64,000 nt of DNA from Bin5 sp965204705 (GTDB lineage: Bacteria; Chloroflexota; Anaerolineae; Caldilineales; Caldilineaceae), in contig OZ242006.1 in NCBI GenBank assembly GCA_965204705.1, forward strand, positions 248,001 through 312,000, written 5' to 3'. The translations under genes were made by a program, and so were the position numbers. A model generated the notes under the pieces. It saw only the letters and a program-made list of their open reading frames with translations, had not been told where the DNA came from and did no database searches. This document shows, piece by piece, positions 27,837-35,406 of the stretch. Numbering within the stretch: position 1 is the first letter of the stretch; every line of letters begins with the position of its first letter.

Positions 27837-29051
27837 TCAGCTGCCGGGCGAAAGACCGCGAACCGCCGGCTCCTGAACGCCGGTACTGCGTCTGTCCGCG
27901 TGGAACCGGTGCACCGTCTGCGCAAAGCGGGCGAAGAGCAGATCGGCATCGTGGGGGCCGGGGCTGGCTTCCGGGTGATACTGCACGCAGAAGACGGGCC
28001 GGTCCGTCAGACGCATCCCCTCCAGCGTACCGTCATTCAGATTGAGATGGGTGATCTCCACGTTGTCCGGCAGCGTCCCCTGGTCGACGGCGTAGTTGTG
28101 ATTCTGCGCCGTGATCTGGATGTTCGAGCTGTCCACGTCGCTGACAGGCTGGTTGCCGCCATGGTGGCCGAACTTCAGCTTAAAGGTATCCGCCCCCAGC
28201 GCCAGGCCGATGATCTGATGCCCCAGACAGATGCCGAACATCGGCCGCCCGCTCTCCAGTAACCTGGCAACCGCACTGGCCGCGTAGGGCACGCCGGCCG
28301 GGTCGCCCGGCCCGTTGCTGAGAAAGATCCCGTCAGGATCGAGCGCCAGGACCTCCTGGGCCGGCGTATCCGCCGGCACAACCGCCACCCGCAGATTGTG
28401 GCTGGCCAGGCGGCGCAATATGTTGTGCTTCATGCCGAAATCGTAGGCCACCACCAGTGGAGAGCCGTGCCCGATGCCGCCCAGCCACGGACCGGGCGCG
28501 GCATCGCCGGATGCGACAGGCGTCCATTCGCCCTCCGTCTCGTCGCTCCAGTAGTACGGCTCCTCACACGTGACCTCCTGCACCAGATCGCGGCCGTCCA
28601 GCCCCTCCCAGTTGCGGGCGAACTCGATCAGCTCATCCTGCGTGCGGCTGCCGTCGGTGCAGAGCGCGCCGTGCAGCACGCCCTCCTCGCGCAGCAGCCG
28701 GGTCAACGCGCGCGTATCCACCTGGCTGATGCCGGGAATGTTGTGCCGTTCAAGGTAGCTTCCCAGATTCTCGTTGGCGCGCCAGTTGGACACAACCGGG
28801 CTGACCTCGCGCACGATGAACGCGGTCACCTGGGGCCGGTCGCTCTCCACATCTTCGCGGTTCACGCCGGTATTGCCCACATGGGGCACTGTCATACAGA
28901 CCATCTGGCCGCGGTAGGAGGGATCGGTCAACACCTCCTGATATCCGGTCAGGCTGGTGTTGAAGACGACCTCCCCCACGACGGTCGTCCGGGCGCCGAA
29001 GCCTTCGCCTTCGAAGATACGGCCATTGGCCAGGGCAAGCGAAGCCCTCAC
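27837..29051 (-). CDS. carA: Carbamoyl-phosphate synthase small subunit
   Basis: 404 residues from the GTG at 29051, chosen because GAGGAGGAGG lies upstream and the protein then begins with the usual ASLALANGRIFEGEGFG. The N-terminal domain is followed by a class I glutamine amidotransferase domain with MFGICLGHQIIG (nucleophile Cys275), FGHHGGNQPV and the triad His-Glu in YHPEASPGPHD. It supplies ammonia from glutamine to CarB for arginine and pyrimidine synthesis; carB is not in the window. The start overlaps the stop of the upstream acetyltransferase gene by four bases (GTGA), so translation is coupled. It is the last gene of the arg unit and ends 20 bp from the convergent sigma/BFN gene. 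Confidence 0.96.
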   Translation of the reverse strand: MRASLALANGRIFEGEGFGARTTVVGEVVFNTSLTGYQEVLTDPSYRGQMVCMTVPHVGNTGVNREDVESDRPQVTAFIVREVSPVVSNWRANENLGSYLERHNIPGISQVDTRALTRLLREEGVLHGALCTDGSRTQDELIEFARNWEGLDGRDLVQEVTCEEPYYWSDETEGEWTPVASGDAAPGPWLGGIGHGSPLVVAYDFGMKHNILRRLASHNLRVAVVPADTPAQEVLALDPDGIFLSNGPGDPAGVPYAASAVARLLESGRPMFGICLGHQIIGLALGADTFKLKFGHHGGNQPVSDVDSSNIQITAQNHNYAVDQGTLPDNVEITHLNLNDGTLEGMRLTDRPVFCVQYHPEASPGPHDADLLFARFAQTVHRFHADRRSTGVQEPAVRGLSPGS

Positions 29052-29698
29052 TGTGCCTCCTCCTCGGACGAGGAGCTCCCGTCCAACTGGATCGGTTTGC
29101 GGTTCATTGTTCCTTGCGTTCCCGTTTCGCTGTTCGGGCGACCGTATGCCAGCTTCAGGGGTTGCCACGCCTGCCATTTGAGCAGAGGCGAGGCCGCAGC
29201 CTGGGCTGTCTGCGCCTGACTGACAGGGTTGTCAGTCAGATTGCGCGCCACCGCTATCTCATCACAGTGGTGAAACTTAGGGCAATAGATACAGTCCTGC
29301 CACAGCTTGGGGCTGATGCTCCAACGGTCCACAACCTCAAAGCCGAGTTTTTCGAAAAACCCTTCCTGCAGGGTGAGCGCACAGATCTGGGCATATCCGC
29401 GAGCGGTCGCCATCTGCACCAGATCCTCCACGATCCGCCGGCCGATTCCCTTGCCCTGCCCCTGCGGCGCCACCGCCAGCGAGCGTATCTCCACCAGTTG
29501 CTCTGACAGAGCAACCAGGGAGCCGCATCCCAGCAGCTGAGAGCCGTCCGCCGCGGCCACCAGCCAGTCCGGCAGCGACTGCAGAACGCTCTCTTCGGAG
29601 CGCGGCAGCATCACGTTTTCCGCCGCGAAGCCATTGACCAGGGCGGCAATTCCGGCGATGTCCTCCTCAGAGGCCGGCTGAATGCGGATCTCGTTCAT
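29048..29698 (-). CDS. GNAT N-acetyltransferase, ArgA-like (putative N-acetylglutamate synthase)
   Basis: 216 residues from the ATG at 29698. A GNAT domain spans residues 1-150, with the acetyl-CoA loop SLAVAPQGQGKGIGRRIVED and a C-terminal LGFEVVDRW; the segment after it, CIYCPKFHHCDEIAV, is typical of the short ArgA-type N-acetylglutamate synthases. The last 60 residues are low-complexity and may be unstructured. Position between argD and carA supports a role in the first step of arginine synthesis. It overlaps carA by four bases. A start 18 codons upstream is possible but has no better ribosome-binding site. Confidence 0.82.
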   Translation of the reverse strand: MNEIRIQPASEEDIAGIAALVNGFAAENVMLPRSEESVLQSLPDWLVAAADGSQLLGCGSLVALSEQLVEIRSLAVAPQGQGKGIGRRIVEDLVQMATARGYAQICALTLQEGFFEKLGFEVVDRWSISPKLWQDCIYCPKFHHCDEIAVARNLTDNPVSQAQTAQAAASPLLKWQAWQPLKLAYGRPNSETGTQGTMNRKPIQLDGSSSSEEEAQ

Positions 29699-29771
29699 AA
29701 CCTCGACAGCCAGTGACCGGGAAAGTGCACTAATGTGGATGTTCCCGGCCACTGACCATAGCTTTCCAGCG

Positions 29772-30959
29772 TTACATCTCCTGCAAGATTGCGCCCAGCT
29801 TCGACACGGCTTGGGCCAGCTCCTCTTTGCTGATCGTCAGCGGCGGCACGAAGCGCAAAATCTTGTCGCCCGCGCTCAACAGCAGCAGTCCGGCCTCGTA
29901 CCCCTTCTCCATCAGCGGCCCTGCCTCGATGTCCATCTCTATGCCAACAATCAGGCCTTTGCCCCGAATATCGAGAATGTGGGGGCTGTTCAGCTCGGCC
30001 AGCAGCTCCATCAGATACTCGCCTTTCTCCTTCACGTCGGCCAGAAACTCCGGATTCGACACCCGGTCCACCACGGTGGAGGCAACGTGCGTGGTGAAGG
30101 GGTTGCCGGCAAATGTGCTGGCGTGATCGCCGGCATGGATCGTGTCCGCCACCTTCTGCTTCATCATGATCGCGCCGATGGGAAGGCCGCCGGCCAGCGG
30201 CTTGGCCGCGCTCATCAGGTCCGGCTCCACGCCATAGCCCTGGTAGGCCCACAGGTCGCCGCTGCGCCCCAGGCCGCACTGCACCTCGTCAAAGATCAGG
30301 AGCGCGCCGTGTTCGTCCGCCAGGTCCCGCAGTCCCTGCAGAAACTCGGGCGTGGCCGGGTTGATGCCGCCTTCGCCCTGGATCGGCTCGACGATGATCG
30401 CGCACACCTTGTCGCTCATCTGCGCGCGCGCGTCATCCAGGTCGTTGAATTCGGCGAAGCGCACACCGGGCATCAGCGGCTCGAACGGCTGCTGGTACTT
30501 CTCACGCGGCGTGGCCGCCAGCGCCCCGAACAGCCGTCCGTGGAAGGCGTCGCTGAAGGCCAGGATCTCATATTTGTCCTCGTGGCCGTGCTCGCGGGCG
30601 TAACGGCGCGCGAACTTGAACGCGCCTTCGTTTGCGCTGGCCCCGCACAGGCAGAAATGCACCTTGTCGGCGAAGCTGGAATCGCACAGTTTCTTCGCCA
30701 GCCGCGTGTGCGGCTCGGTGTGATACAGGTTGCTCGTGTGGTACATGCCGGTGGACGCGGCCTCCTTGATCGCCTCCTCCACCTCGTCGTCGCTGTAGCC
30801 GAGAACGTTCACCGCGATGCCGGCCACCAGGTCAAGATAGGCCTTGCCCGTGCTGTCATACACCGTGCAGCCCTTGCCCTCCGTCAGCACAAACGGGGGC
30901 CGCCCGAAAACGCCAAGCACGTAATCACTTTCGGCCTGAATAATTTCCTCTGCGTTCAC
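29772..30959 (-). CDS. argD: Acetylornithine aminotransferase
   Basis: 395 residues from the GTG at 30959, which has AGGAGGAG at an ideal distance; another GTG 13 codons upstream also has a G-rich site. A class III PLP aminotransferase: GVFGRPPFVLTEGKGCTVYD at the start, CLCGASANEGAFKFAR for cofactor phosphate binding, LLIFDEVQCGLGRSG with the PLP-binding Asp, and AAKPLAGGLPIGA with the Schiff-base Lys. It converts N-acetylglutamate semialdehyde to N-acetylornithine. It lies between argB and the ArgA-like gene in the same direction. Confidence 0.95.
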   Translation of the reverse strand: MNAEEIIQAESDYVLGVFGRPPFVLTEGKGCTVYDSTGKAYLDLVAGIAVNVLGYSDDEVEEAIKEAASTGMYHTSNLYHTEPHTRLAKKLCDSSFADKVHFCLCGASANEGAFKFARRYAREHGHEDKYEILAFSDAFHGRLFGALAATPREKYQQPFEPLMPGVRFAEFNDLDDARAQMSDKVCAIIVEPIQGEGGINPATPEFLQGLRDLADEHGALLIFDEVQCGLGRSGDLWAYQGYGVEPDLMSAAKPLAGGLPIGAIMMKQKVADTIHAGDHASTFAGNPFTTHVASTVVDRVSNPEFLADVKEKGEYLMELLAELNSPHILDIRGKGLIVGIEMDIEAGPLMEKGYEAGLLLLSAGDKILRFVPPLTISKEELAQAVSKLGAILQEM

Positions 30960-31076
30960 TTTCTCCTCCTGAAGAGTCTTATATTTGTTGCTATCCACTC
31001 AGCCACCCCCCTCCTCCCAAACCGAGGCGAGCCAAGCGTTGTCTCACTATCCACCAACTACTGCAGTTGGGCGGTC

Positions 31077-31117
31077 GGGCCTTCGGCCCTCCCTTGTGCG
31101 GGGGGACACCCCCCGCA
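31077..31117. repeat. Two adjacent GC-rich hairpins between argB and argD
   Basis: GGGCC-TTC-GGCCC at 31077-31089 and TGCGGGGGG-ACA-CCCCCCGCA at 31097-31117 (9-bp perfect stem, 3-nt loop). They lie in a 279-bp spacer without a gene. No T-run follows on the minus strand, so they are not obvious terminators; they might stabilise or process the arg mRNA. Confidence 0.6.
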
Positions 31118-31238
31118 ACGCCCCCCGGCAACTACACGCCCCGACGCCGTCGCGGAACTTTGGAACGGTTTGGCCGGCGACCCGTGCCCAACGGCCCATG
31201 TCGTCTCCAACCCCCCGTCCCCGCGGTTCCCCTGCAGT

Positions 31239-32060
31239 TCACCCTGCTGTCCCAATAATGCCGGTCCCACCGTCCTCCTGAACGCCGGCCAGATTCGTAA
31301 TCACCGCCTGCGTGACGCCGCGCCTGACCGCGTCAACCGCGCTCCTCACCTTCGGCACCATGCCGCCGCTGATGCTCCCCTCGGCGATCCACTCTTCGCA
31401 CTGGTCCGCGGTGATGCCGCGCACAACCCGTCCGGCGATCAGAACGCCGGGCACGTTGCTGACAAAGATCAGCTTAATCGCGGCCATAGCCGCCGCGATC
31501 GCCGCCGCCACATGGTCGGCGTTGACGTTATAGCTGAGGCCGTCGTATGCGCCCACGCTGATCGGGCTGATAACCGGCACGATATCTGCTTCCAACAGGG
31601 TGGTCAGCAGCCCGGTGTCAACGTCCTGCACCTCGCCCACACGGCCCAGGTCGCCCTGCGGATGCCACATCTTTTCCACAAAGACCGTGCCGTCATCCAC
31701 GCCGCTGATGCCGATGGCCCGCACATCCTCGTTCACAAACTGGCGTACAATTCGTTTGTTCATCAGGCCGCTGAGCACCATCTCCGCGACGTCGAGGCTC
31801 TCCACATCGGTAACCCGCAGCCCCTCGATGAAACGGGGCTCCAGCCCCAACCGCTTTTGGAAGTCGGCGATCGTTTTGCCGCCCCCATGCACGACAATCG
31901 GACTCTTGCCGTCTTTCTGCAAACTCTTTACCGCCTGGACCAGGCCGAACAGAAAGGCTTCGTCGTCCAACTCATTTCCGCCAATCTTGAGGATGACGAC
32001 ATGTCCCCCCTTCTCCTGTGCCGGGTTAACGGTAAGCGTGTCGGATTCGCTCAGATTCAT
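31239..32060 (-). CDS. argB: Acetylglutamate kinase
   Basis: 273 residues from the ATG at 32060 with GAGG upstream. Amino-acid kinase fold: VVILKIGGNELDD (phosphate-binding Lys and GG), IVVHGGGKTIADFQKRLGL (substrate-binding GGG), GLRVTDVESLDVAEMVLSG, and LSYNVNADHVAAAIA with the nucleotide-site Asp. It phosphorylates N-acetylglutamate in the second step of arginine synthesis. The length is short of the arginine-inhibited type with a long N-terminal helix, so feedback control through that helix is less likely. The gene sits between the TrmH-like gene and argD. Confidence 0.95.
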   Translation of the reverse strand: MNLSESDTLTVNPAQEKGGHVVILKIGGNELDDEAFLFGLVQAVKSLQKDGKSPIVVHGGGKTIADFQKRLGLEPRFIEGLRVTDVESLDVAEMVLSGLMNKRIVRQFVNEDVRAIGISGVDDGTVFVEKMWHPQGDLGRVGEVQDVDTGLLTTLLEADIVPVISPISVGAYDGLSYNVNADHVAAAIAAAMAAIKLIFVSNVPGVLIAGRVVRGITADQCEEWIAEGSISGGMVPKVRSAVDAVRRGVTQAVITNLAGVQEDGGTGIIGTAG

Positions 32061-32123
32061 AGAGTTGCCTCGTGCCGTGATTGGAGCGCAAATGCTCGCT
32101 GCCAAAGCCGATGGGCGCAGGCT

Positions 32124-32933
32124 TCACACCGTGCGCCGTGCATGCTTTCTCTGTCGCATTACCTCGTATGCCAGCGCCGCCGCCGCCGCAGTCGTGCCCA
32201 GAGACGGTTCGAAACTGCACCGGTCGTACGGCACCTGCAAGTGTAGGTCGGCCTGCTTGACAAACGACCGGGTGACACCCCGTTTTTCCCCGCCTACCAG
32301 CAAAAAGAGCGGAGCGGTCAGATCGGCCTCATCCATCGGAAGCGCGTTCTCCTTCTGCGCGCAGGCCACCGTCAACCCCTGCTCGCGGTAGAATTCCGCC
32401 GCCTCGGCAACGGTTTCGGCCACCGCCATTGGCATCAGCTCGGACGCGCCGGCCGAAGCCCGCGCCACCGTCGCCGCCGCGCTCATCCAGTTACGCGGCC
32501 GCAGCGCCACACCGTGCGCGCCCATCGCATAGAGCGCCCGCAGCGCCTGGCCGAAGTTGAACGGATCTTCGATGCCGTCCAGCATTACCACAAAGGCCGG
32601 TCCATTCCCGTGCGGCAGCAGCTCTTCCAGGCGAACAAACTGTCGTTGCCCTGCCTCGGCCGCGATGCCGCCGTGGGAGTTGCCCTGGGTGACGGCGTCG
32701 ATCTCCGCCGCGTCGACCTGGACCACCGGCACATCGGCCTCGCGCGCCCGGTGTTGCAGCCAGCGCACTGTCCGGTCCTGCCGGTCTGCCCGCAGCAGCA
32801 CGCGGTGAACCGCGCGATACGGGGAACGCAGGGCCGCGGCCACCGAGATCTTGCCTTCCAGGAATGTGACAGTCTCTTGTTCGCTCAACGCTTGGCCCGA
32901 TTCCGCTCGTTTCCGGCTGCAACAGAGACACAC
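32124..32933 (-). CDS. TrmH/SpoU-family RNA 2'-O-methyltransferase
   Basis: 269 residues. An N-terminal substrate-binding domain (about 20-95) precedes the knotted SPOUT domain with motif 1 LDGIEDPFNFGQALRALYAM, motif 2 FLLVGGEKRGV and motif 3 near SLGTTAAAAALAYE. These enzymes methylate ribose in rRNA or tRNA with SAM. Motif 3 has TTAA where most relatives have NVSVA, which might change activity. It is inserted in the arg unit between argC and argB; I see no functional link. The exact start is uncertain because the first 15 residues are not conserved in pattern. Confidence 0.85.
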   Translation of the reverse strand: MCLCCSRKRAESGQALSEQETVTFLEGKISVAAALRSPYRAVHRVLLRADRQDRTVRWLQHRAREADVPVVQVDAAEIDAVTQGNSHGGIAAEAGQRQFVRLEELLPHGNGPAFVVMLDGIEDPFNFGQALRALYAMGAHGVALRPRNWMSAAATVARASAGASELMPMAVAETVAEAAEFYREQGLTVACAQKENALPMDEADLTAPLFLLVGGEKRGVTRSFVKQADLHLQVPYDRCSFEPSLGTTAAAAALAYEVMRQRKHARRTV

Positions 32934-33033
32934 AAGTCAGCCGATGGCAGCTTGCTGGTTCCTGGCAACGCCATGTTAAAGGGTGGCGTGCAGATGCCGG
33001 AAACTGAATCCTGTCGATCACGCAGAATGGCAG

Positions 33034-34068
33034 CTACTGCAATCCCGCGGTCTCGTCCAGCCCCACCGCGATGTTGTAGTTTTGAACCGCCTGCCCGCTG
33101 CCGCCTTTGATCAGATTGTCGATCGAGGCGGTGATGACATACTCACTCCCATCCGGCAGCGTCGGGTCAGCCGGTGTGATGCCGATGGCGCAGCGATTTG
33201 TGTTGACCGTGTGGGCCAGGCTGGCCTGCACGCCGGGGGCCAGCAGATGGACAAATGGCTCACCGGCGTAGTTCTCCGCGTACAGCTCGCGGATCTGCTC
33301 CTCGGTCACGCCGGCGGGCACGTCAATGTACATTGTGCTCAGAATACCCCGGTTGACCGGCACAAGATGGGGCGTGAAAAGAAACCTGTGGCCGCGCTCC
33401 CCTCCGTTGGCCGCCCCCAGAACCTGTTCCATCTCGGCGATGTGCCGGTGACGGTGGCCGACGTTGTAAGGCGTGATATTTTCGTTGGCTTCAACGAACT
33501 GGTAGGTCAGGTTCGTCTTGCGGCCGGCGCCCGAAACGCCGCTCATGCTGTCGATGATCACCCGTTCCCCCAGCCAGCCAGCCTTGGCCAGCGGGTACAG
33601 GCCCAGATTGACACTGGTGGGATAGCAACCGGGGTTGGCTATCAACTGTGCGCCGTCCAGCTGGCTGCGATACAGTTCGCATAGGCCGTAGCGGGCCTCG
33701 GCACACAGCTCCGGCGCGCTGTGGTCGATGCCGTACCAGCGCTTGTAGACGTCTACGTCCTTCAAGCGGAAGTCGGCGCTCAGGTCGATTACGCGCACGC
33801 CGGCGGCGTAGAAGCGTTTCACCGCCTCCATCGACTCCGCATGCGGCAGACACAGAAATACGACATCCACCTCATCTGCGCGCAGATAGGCACTTTCCAG
33901 GTTGATCAATGGGTAGTCCCAGGGCGTGCTGAAGATCTGGTCGAAGCGCTTGCCGGCATTGCGCTCGCTCGTCAGCCAGCCCACCTCAAGCTCCGGGTGC
34001 CGGTGAATCAAAGTGATCAGCTCGTACCCGATATAACCTGTTGCGCCGGCGATTCCTGCCTTATGCAT
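33034..34068 (-). CDS. argC: N-acetyl-gamma-glutamyl-phosphate reductase
   Basis: A 344-residue enzyme. The N-terminal Rossmann motif is AGIAGATGYIGYELI; the catalytic Cys148 lies in LIANPGCYPTSVNLGL; the dimerisation/catalytic domain carries GVSGAGRK and FTPHLVPVNRGILST. It reduces N-acetylglutamyl phosphate with NADPH. GGGAGAG precedes the ATG. It is the first gene of the arg unit; the leader peptide, terminator and promoter at 34169-34379 lie upstream and should control the whole cluster. Confidence 0.96.
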   Translation of the reverse strand: MHKAGIAGATGYIGYELITLIHRHPELEVGWLTSERNAGKRFDQIFSTPWDYPLINLESAYLRADEVDVVFLCLPHAESMEAVKRFYAAGVRVIDLSADFRLKDVDVYKRWYGIDHSAPELCAEARYGLCELYRSQLDGAQLIANPGCYPTSVNLGLYPLAKAGWLGERVIIDSMSGVSGAGRKTNLTYQFVEANENITPYNVGHRHRHIAEMEQVLGAANGGERGHRFLFTPHLVPVNRGILSTMYIDVPAGVTEEQIRELYAENYAGEPFVHLLAPGVQASLAHTVNTNRCAIGITPADPTLPDGSEYVITASIDNLIKGGSGQAVQNYNIAVGLDETAGLQ

Positions 34069-34168
34069 CTTTTCTCTCCCTATCGCTCTATGTCTCGACC
34101 TGTTCCGAAATGTCCACCGGTTGCTCAGGCCTGATGAATGCGTTTCGTTGCGCCCTGCGAGCGCGAGA

Positions 34169-34199
34169 TAAAAAAAGCCCCCCGTCCGGGGAGCTTTGC
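34169..34199 (-). terminator. Intrinsic terminator (attenuator) in the argC leader
   Basis: On the minus strand AAAGCTCCCC, loop GGAC, then GGGGGGCTTT and a T-run form a 10-bp stem with one G-U pair. It ends about 100 nt before the argC start and after the arginine-rich leader peptide, where it would stop transcription when the leader is read quickly. Confidence 0.85.
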
Positions 34200-34260
34200 A
34201 ATCGGCTGATTCCCTCTGAGGAAACCGGGCCCACGCGCAAATGCCCAGACGGATGTCTGG

Positions 34261-34314
34261 TTATTGGCGGGGACGCCTCCTCAACTGGGTACTGCACGTC
34301 TTGGCTGGGTTCAT
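34261..34314 (-). CDS. Arginine leader peptide (17 aa) of the arg unit
   Basis: An ATG at 34314 opens a 17-codon frame, MNPAKTCSTQLRRRPRQ, with four arginine codons in the last six positions (AGG AGG CGT CCC CGC) and a TAA at 34261. It lies between a good promoter and an intrinsic terminator in front of argC. This is the classic arrangement of ribosome-dependent attenuation: stalling at Arg codons when charged tRNA-Arg is scarce would favour an alternative fold and read-through. A GAAGAAG stretch is the only Shine-Dalgarno candidate. Just after the stop lies a CCAGAC/GTCTGG hairpin (34245-34260) that could be the pause hairpin. Confidence 0.75.
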   Translation of the reverse strand: MNPAKTCSTQLRRRPRQ

Positions 34315-34350
34315 GCTTGCTTCTTCAGTGGAAAAGTCTATCTGAATGAC

Positions 34351-34379
34351 AGTCTAGCACGCGGCTGTCACGCTGTCAA
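34351..34379 (-). promoter_or_regulatory. Sigma-70 promoter of the arg unit
   Basis: On the minus strand TTGACA (34379-34374), a 17-bp spacer and TAGACT (34356-34351). Transcription would begin near 34344, about 30 nt before the leader peptide. The -35 box is perfect and the -10 box matches four of six. Confidence 0.75.
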
Positions 34380-34449
34380 GCGTCATCATAACCGAAATGC
34401 ATTCGATCAACGTTCAGAACTGCACCACGAGCCACCGGTATCCCGGATT

Positions 34450-34923
34450 TCAATCGGGATCGACCATATGCAGCTCGGTGGAGATATCGATACTGCCCTC
34501 GAGACTGCGGGCCACAGGGCAAAACTGGGCATGGAACCCGTGTACCCGTTCCGCGGTCTCCCGCTGATCGGGGGCCACTTTCAGTGTGTACGTGGCGTGA
34601 ATCCGCTTGATGACCAGTACATTGCCGTCCTTTTCGATCTCAGCTTCCACGTCGGCTGACAGGTAGCCGTCGCCCGCAGGTATCTTGCGCGCCTCCAGCG
34701 CGCCCCCGAAGGTGCCGGTCAGTCAGCCGCCTGTGGCTGCATTGATATAGTCGAGCGTGGTGGCATGCGGCTCGTGGACTTCGGTGTCCACGCCGTAATG
34801 TTCGGCCACTTCGGAATGGACGCCGAACTTCGTGTGTCCCTCCTCAGCCGGTAGAAACGCTCTGCGCAGCGGTCCTTTCACCCGCTCGATGCGCACTTTC
34901 GAGCGATATGCGACATCTCCCAT
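34450..34923 (-). CDS. OsmC-family protein with in-frame TGA at the redox Cys position (candidate selenoprotein)
   Basis: The frame from ATG 34923 (AGGAG upstream) to TGA 34450 encodes 157 residues if the internal TGA at 34725-34723 (codon 67) is read through. The text around it, TLDYINAATGG-TGA-LTGTFGGALEAR, is the OsmC block in which relatives have GGCLTGT, so the TGA stands exactly at the first redox Cys. The second family Cys is present in HAQFCPVARSL. Both halves are in one frame with no other damage. OsmC/Ohr proteins reduce organic hydroperoxides, and Sec-containing OsmC-like proteins are known from metagenomes. The alternative is a nonsense mutation or sequencing error. No sel genes are in the window. 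Confidence 0.7.
34687..34703 (-). promoter_or_regulatory. Bacterial SECIS-like hairpin after the TGA codon
   Basis: Minus-strand GCGCGC (34703-34698), loop TGGAG, GCGCGC (34692-34687). The loop begins 25 nt after the TGA and has G as its second base, within the usual spacing and loop rules for bacterial SECIS elements. Palindromic GC words also arise by chance in GC-rich DNA, so this supports but does not prove selenocysteine insertion. Confidence 0.5.
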
Positions 34924-35199
34924 CTTCTTTCTCCTCGGATTGACTTTGCCGGATTTTCCACGGAGGCAGATCTCTAGCACGCTGTCAGGGTATCAACGCC
35001 TGCACGCGCCAACCTGACCACCACGAATCAGTACAGAGTAGATGCACGATGCAGGTATATTGTAGGCGGGGCACTTCCAGACAGCAAATCCCCCTCCGGA
35101 GCGGCGGACGTCCTACTCAAACGCACATGGAGTGTCTGAACGGTGGCTCCCATACGGCCGGATTGACAACATTTTGTTAAGGGAAATCTCAAAAAGGTA

Positions 35200-35228
35200 T
35201 TGAAATTGCTCAATCCGCGTGCTATACT
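35200..35228 (+). promoter_or_regulatory. Sigma-70 promoter before the methyltransferase gene
   Basis: TTGAAA (35200-35205), 17-bp spacer, TATACT (35223-35228). A transcript starting near 35235 would have a 170-nt leader that includes the palindrome at 35283-35308. An imperfect palindrome TTGACAA-CATT-TTGTTAA lies upstream at 35163-35180. Confidence 0.65.
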
Positions 35229-35282
35229 GTACGAATGCGCGCGGGGCGCATGCTTTCTTACAGTTTCTTAACCCAATGTCCT

Positions 35283-35308
35283 GTGAATGTTTCACATGAA
35301 ACATTCAC
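35283..35308. promoter_or_regulatory. 26-bp palindrome containing a near-perfect parS sequence
   Basis: GTGAATGTTTCA, centre CA, TGAAACATTCAC: 12-bp arms without mismatch. Its core TGTTTCACATGAAACA differs from the parS consensus at one base, in the centre. It may be a ParB site or an operator for the gene downstream; it is read as MFHMKH or MFHVKH on the two strands, which creates spurious start codons. Confidence 0.6.
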
Positions 35309-35406
35309 CAGTTCGGATCCGTCCTTATAGAGGATGCGTCAGAGAGAAGGCGGACCCGTCGCATCCGTTTACGTGTTGGATTCCTGATCGCCGTGGAGCG
35401 GCCCGC

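Noticed and set aside
29682..32246. Very long open frame (854 codons) on the plus strand
   Set aside because: It runs antisense to argD and argB, has no recognisable domain and a composition typical of the opposite strand of GC-rich genes.
34169..34379. T-box riboswitch upstream of argC
   Set aside because: A TGGG and a terminator are present, but the conserved GGGTGGnACCGCG core and specifier-loop features are not recognisable. The Arg-rich leader frame explains the region better.
34450..34980. Two separate small genes (34450-34650 and 34723-34980)
   Set aside because: Both are in one frame and together make one complete OsmC protein, interrupted only by a TGA at a Cys position.
35113..35304. 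Small minus-strand protein starting MFHVKH
   Set aside because: The start arises from the palindrome, there is no ribosome-binding site, and no domain follows.
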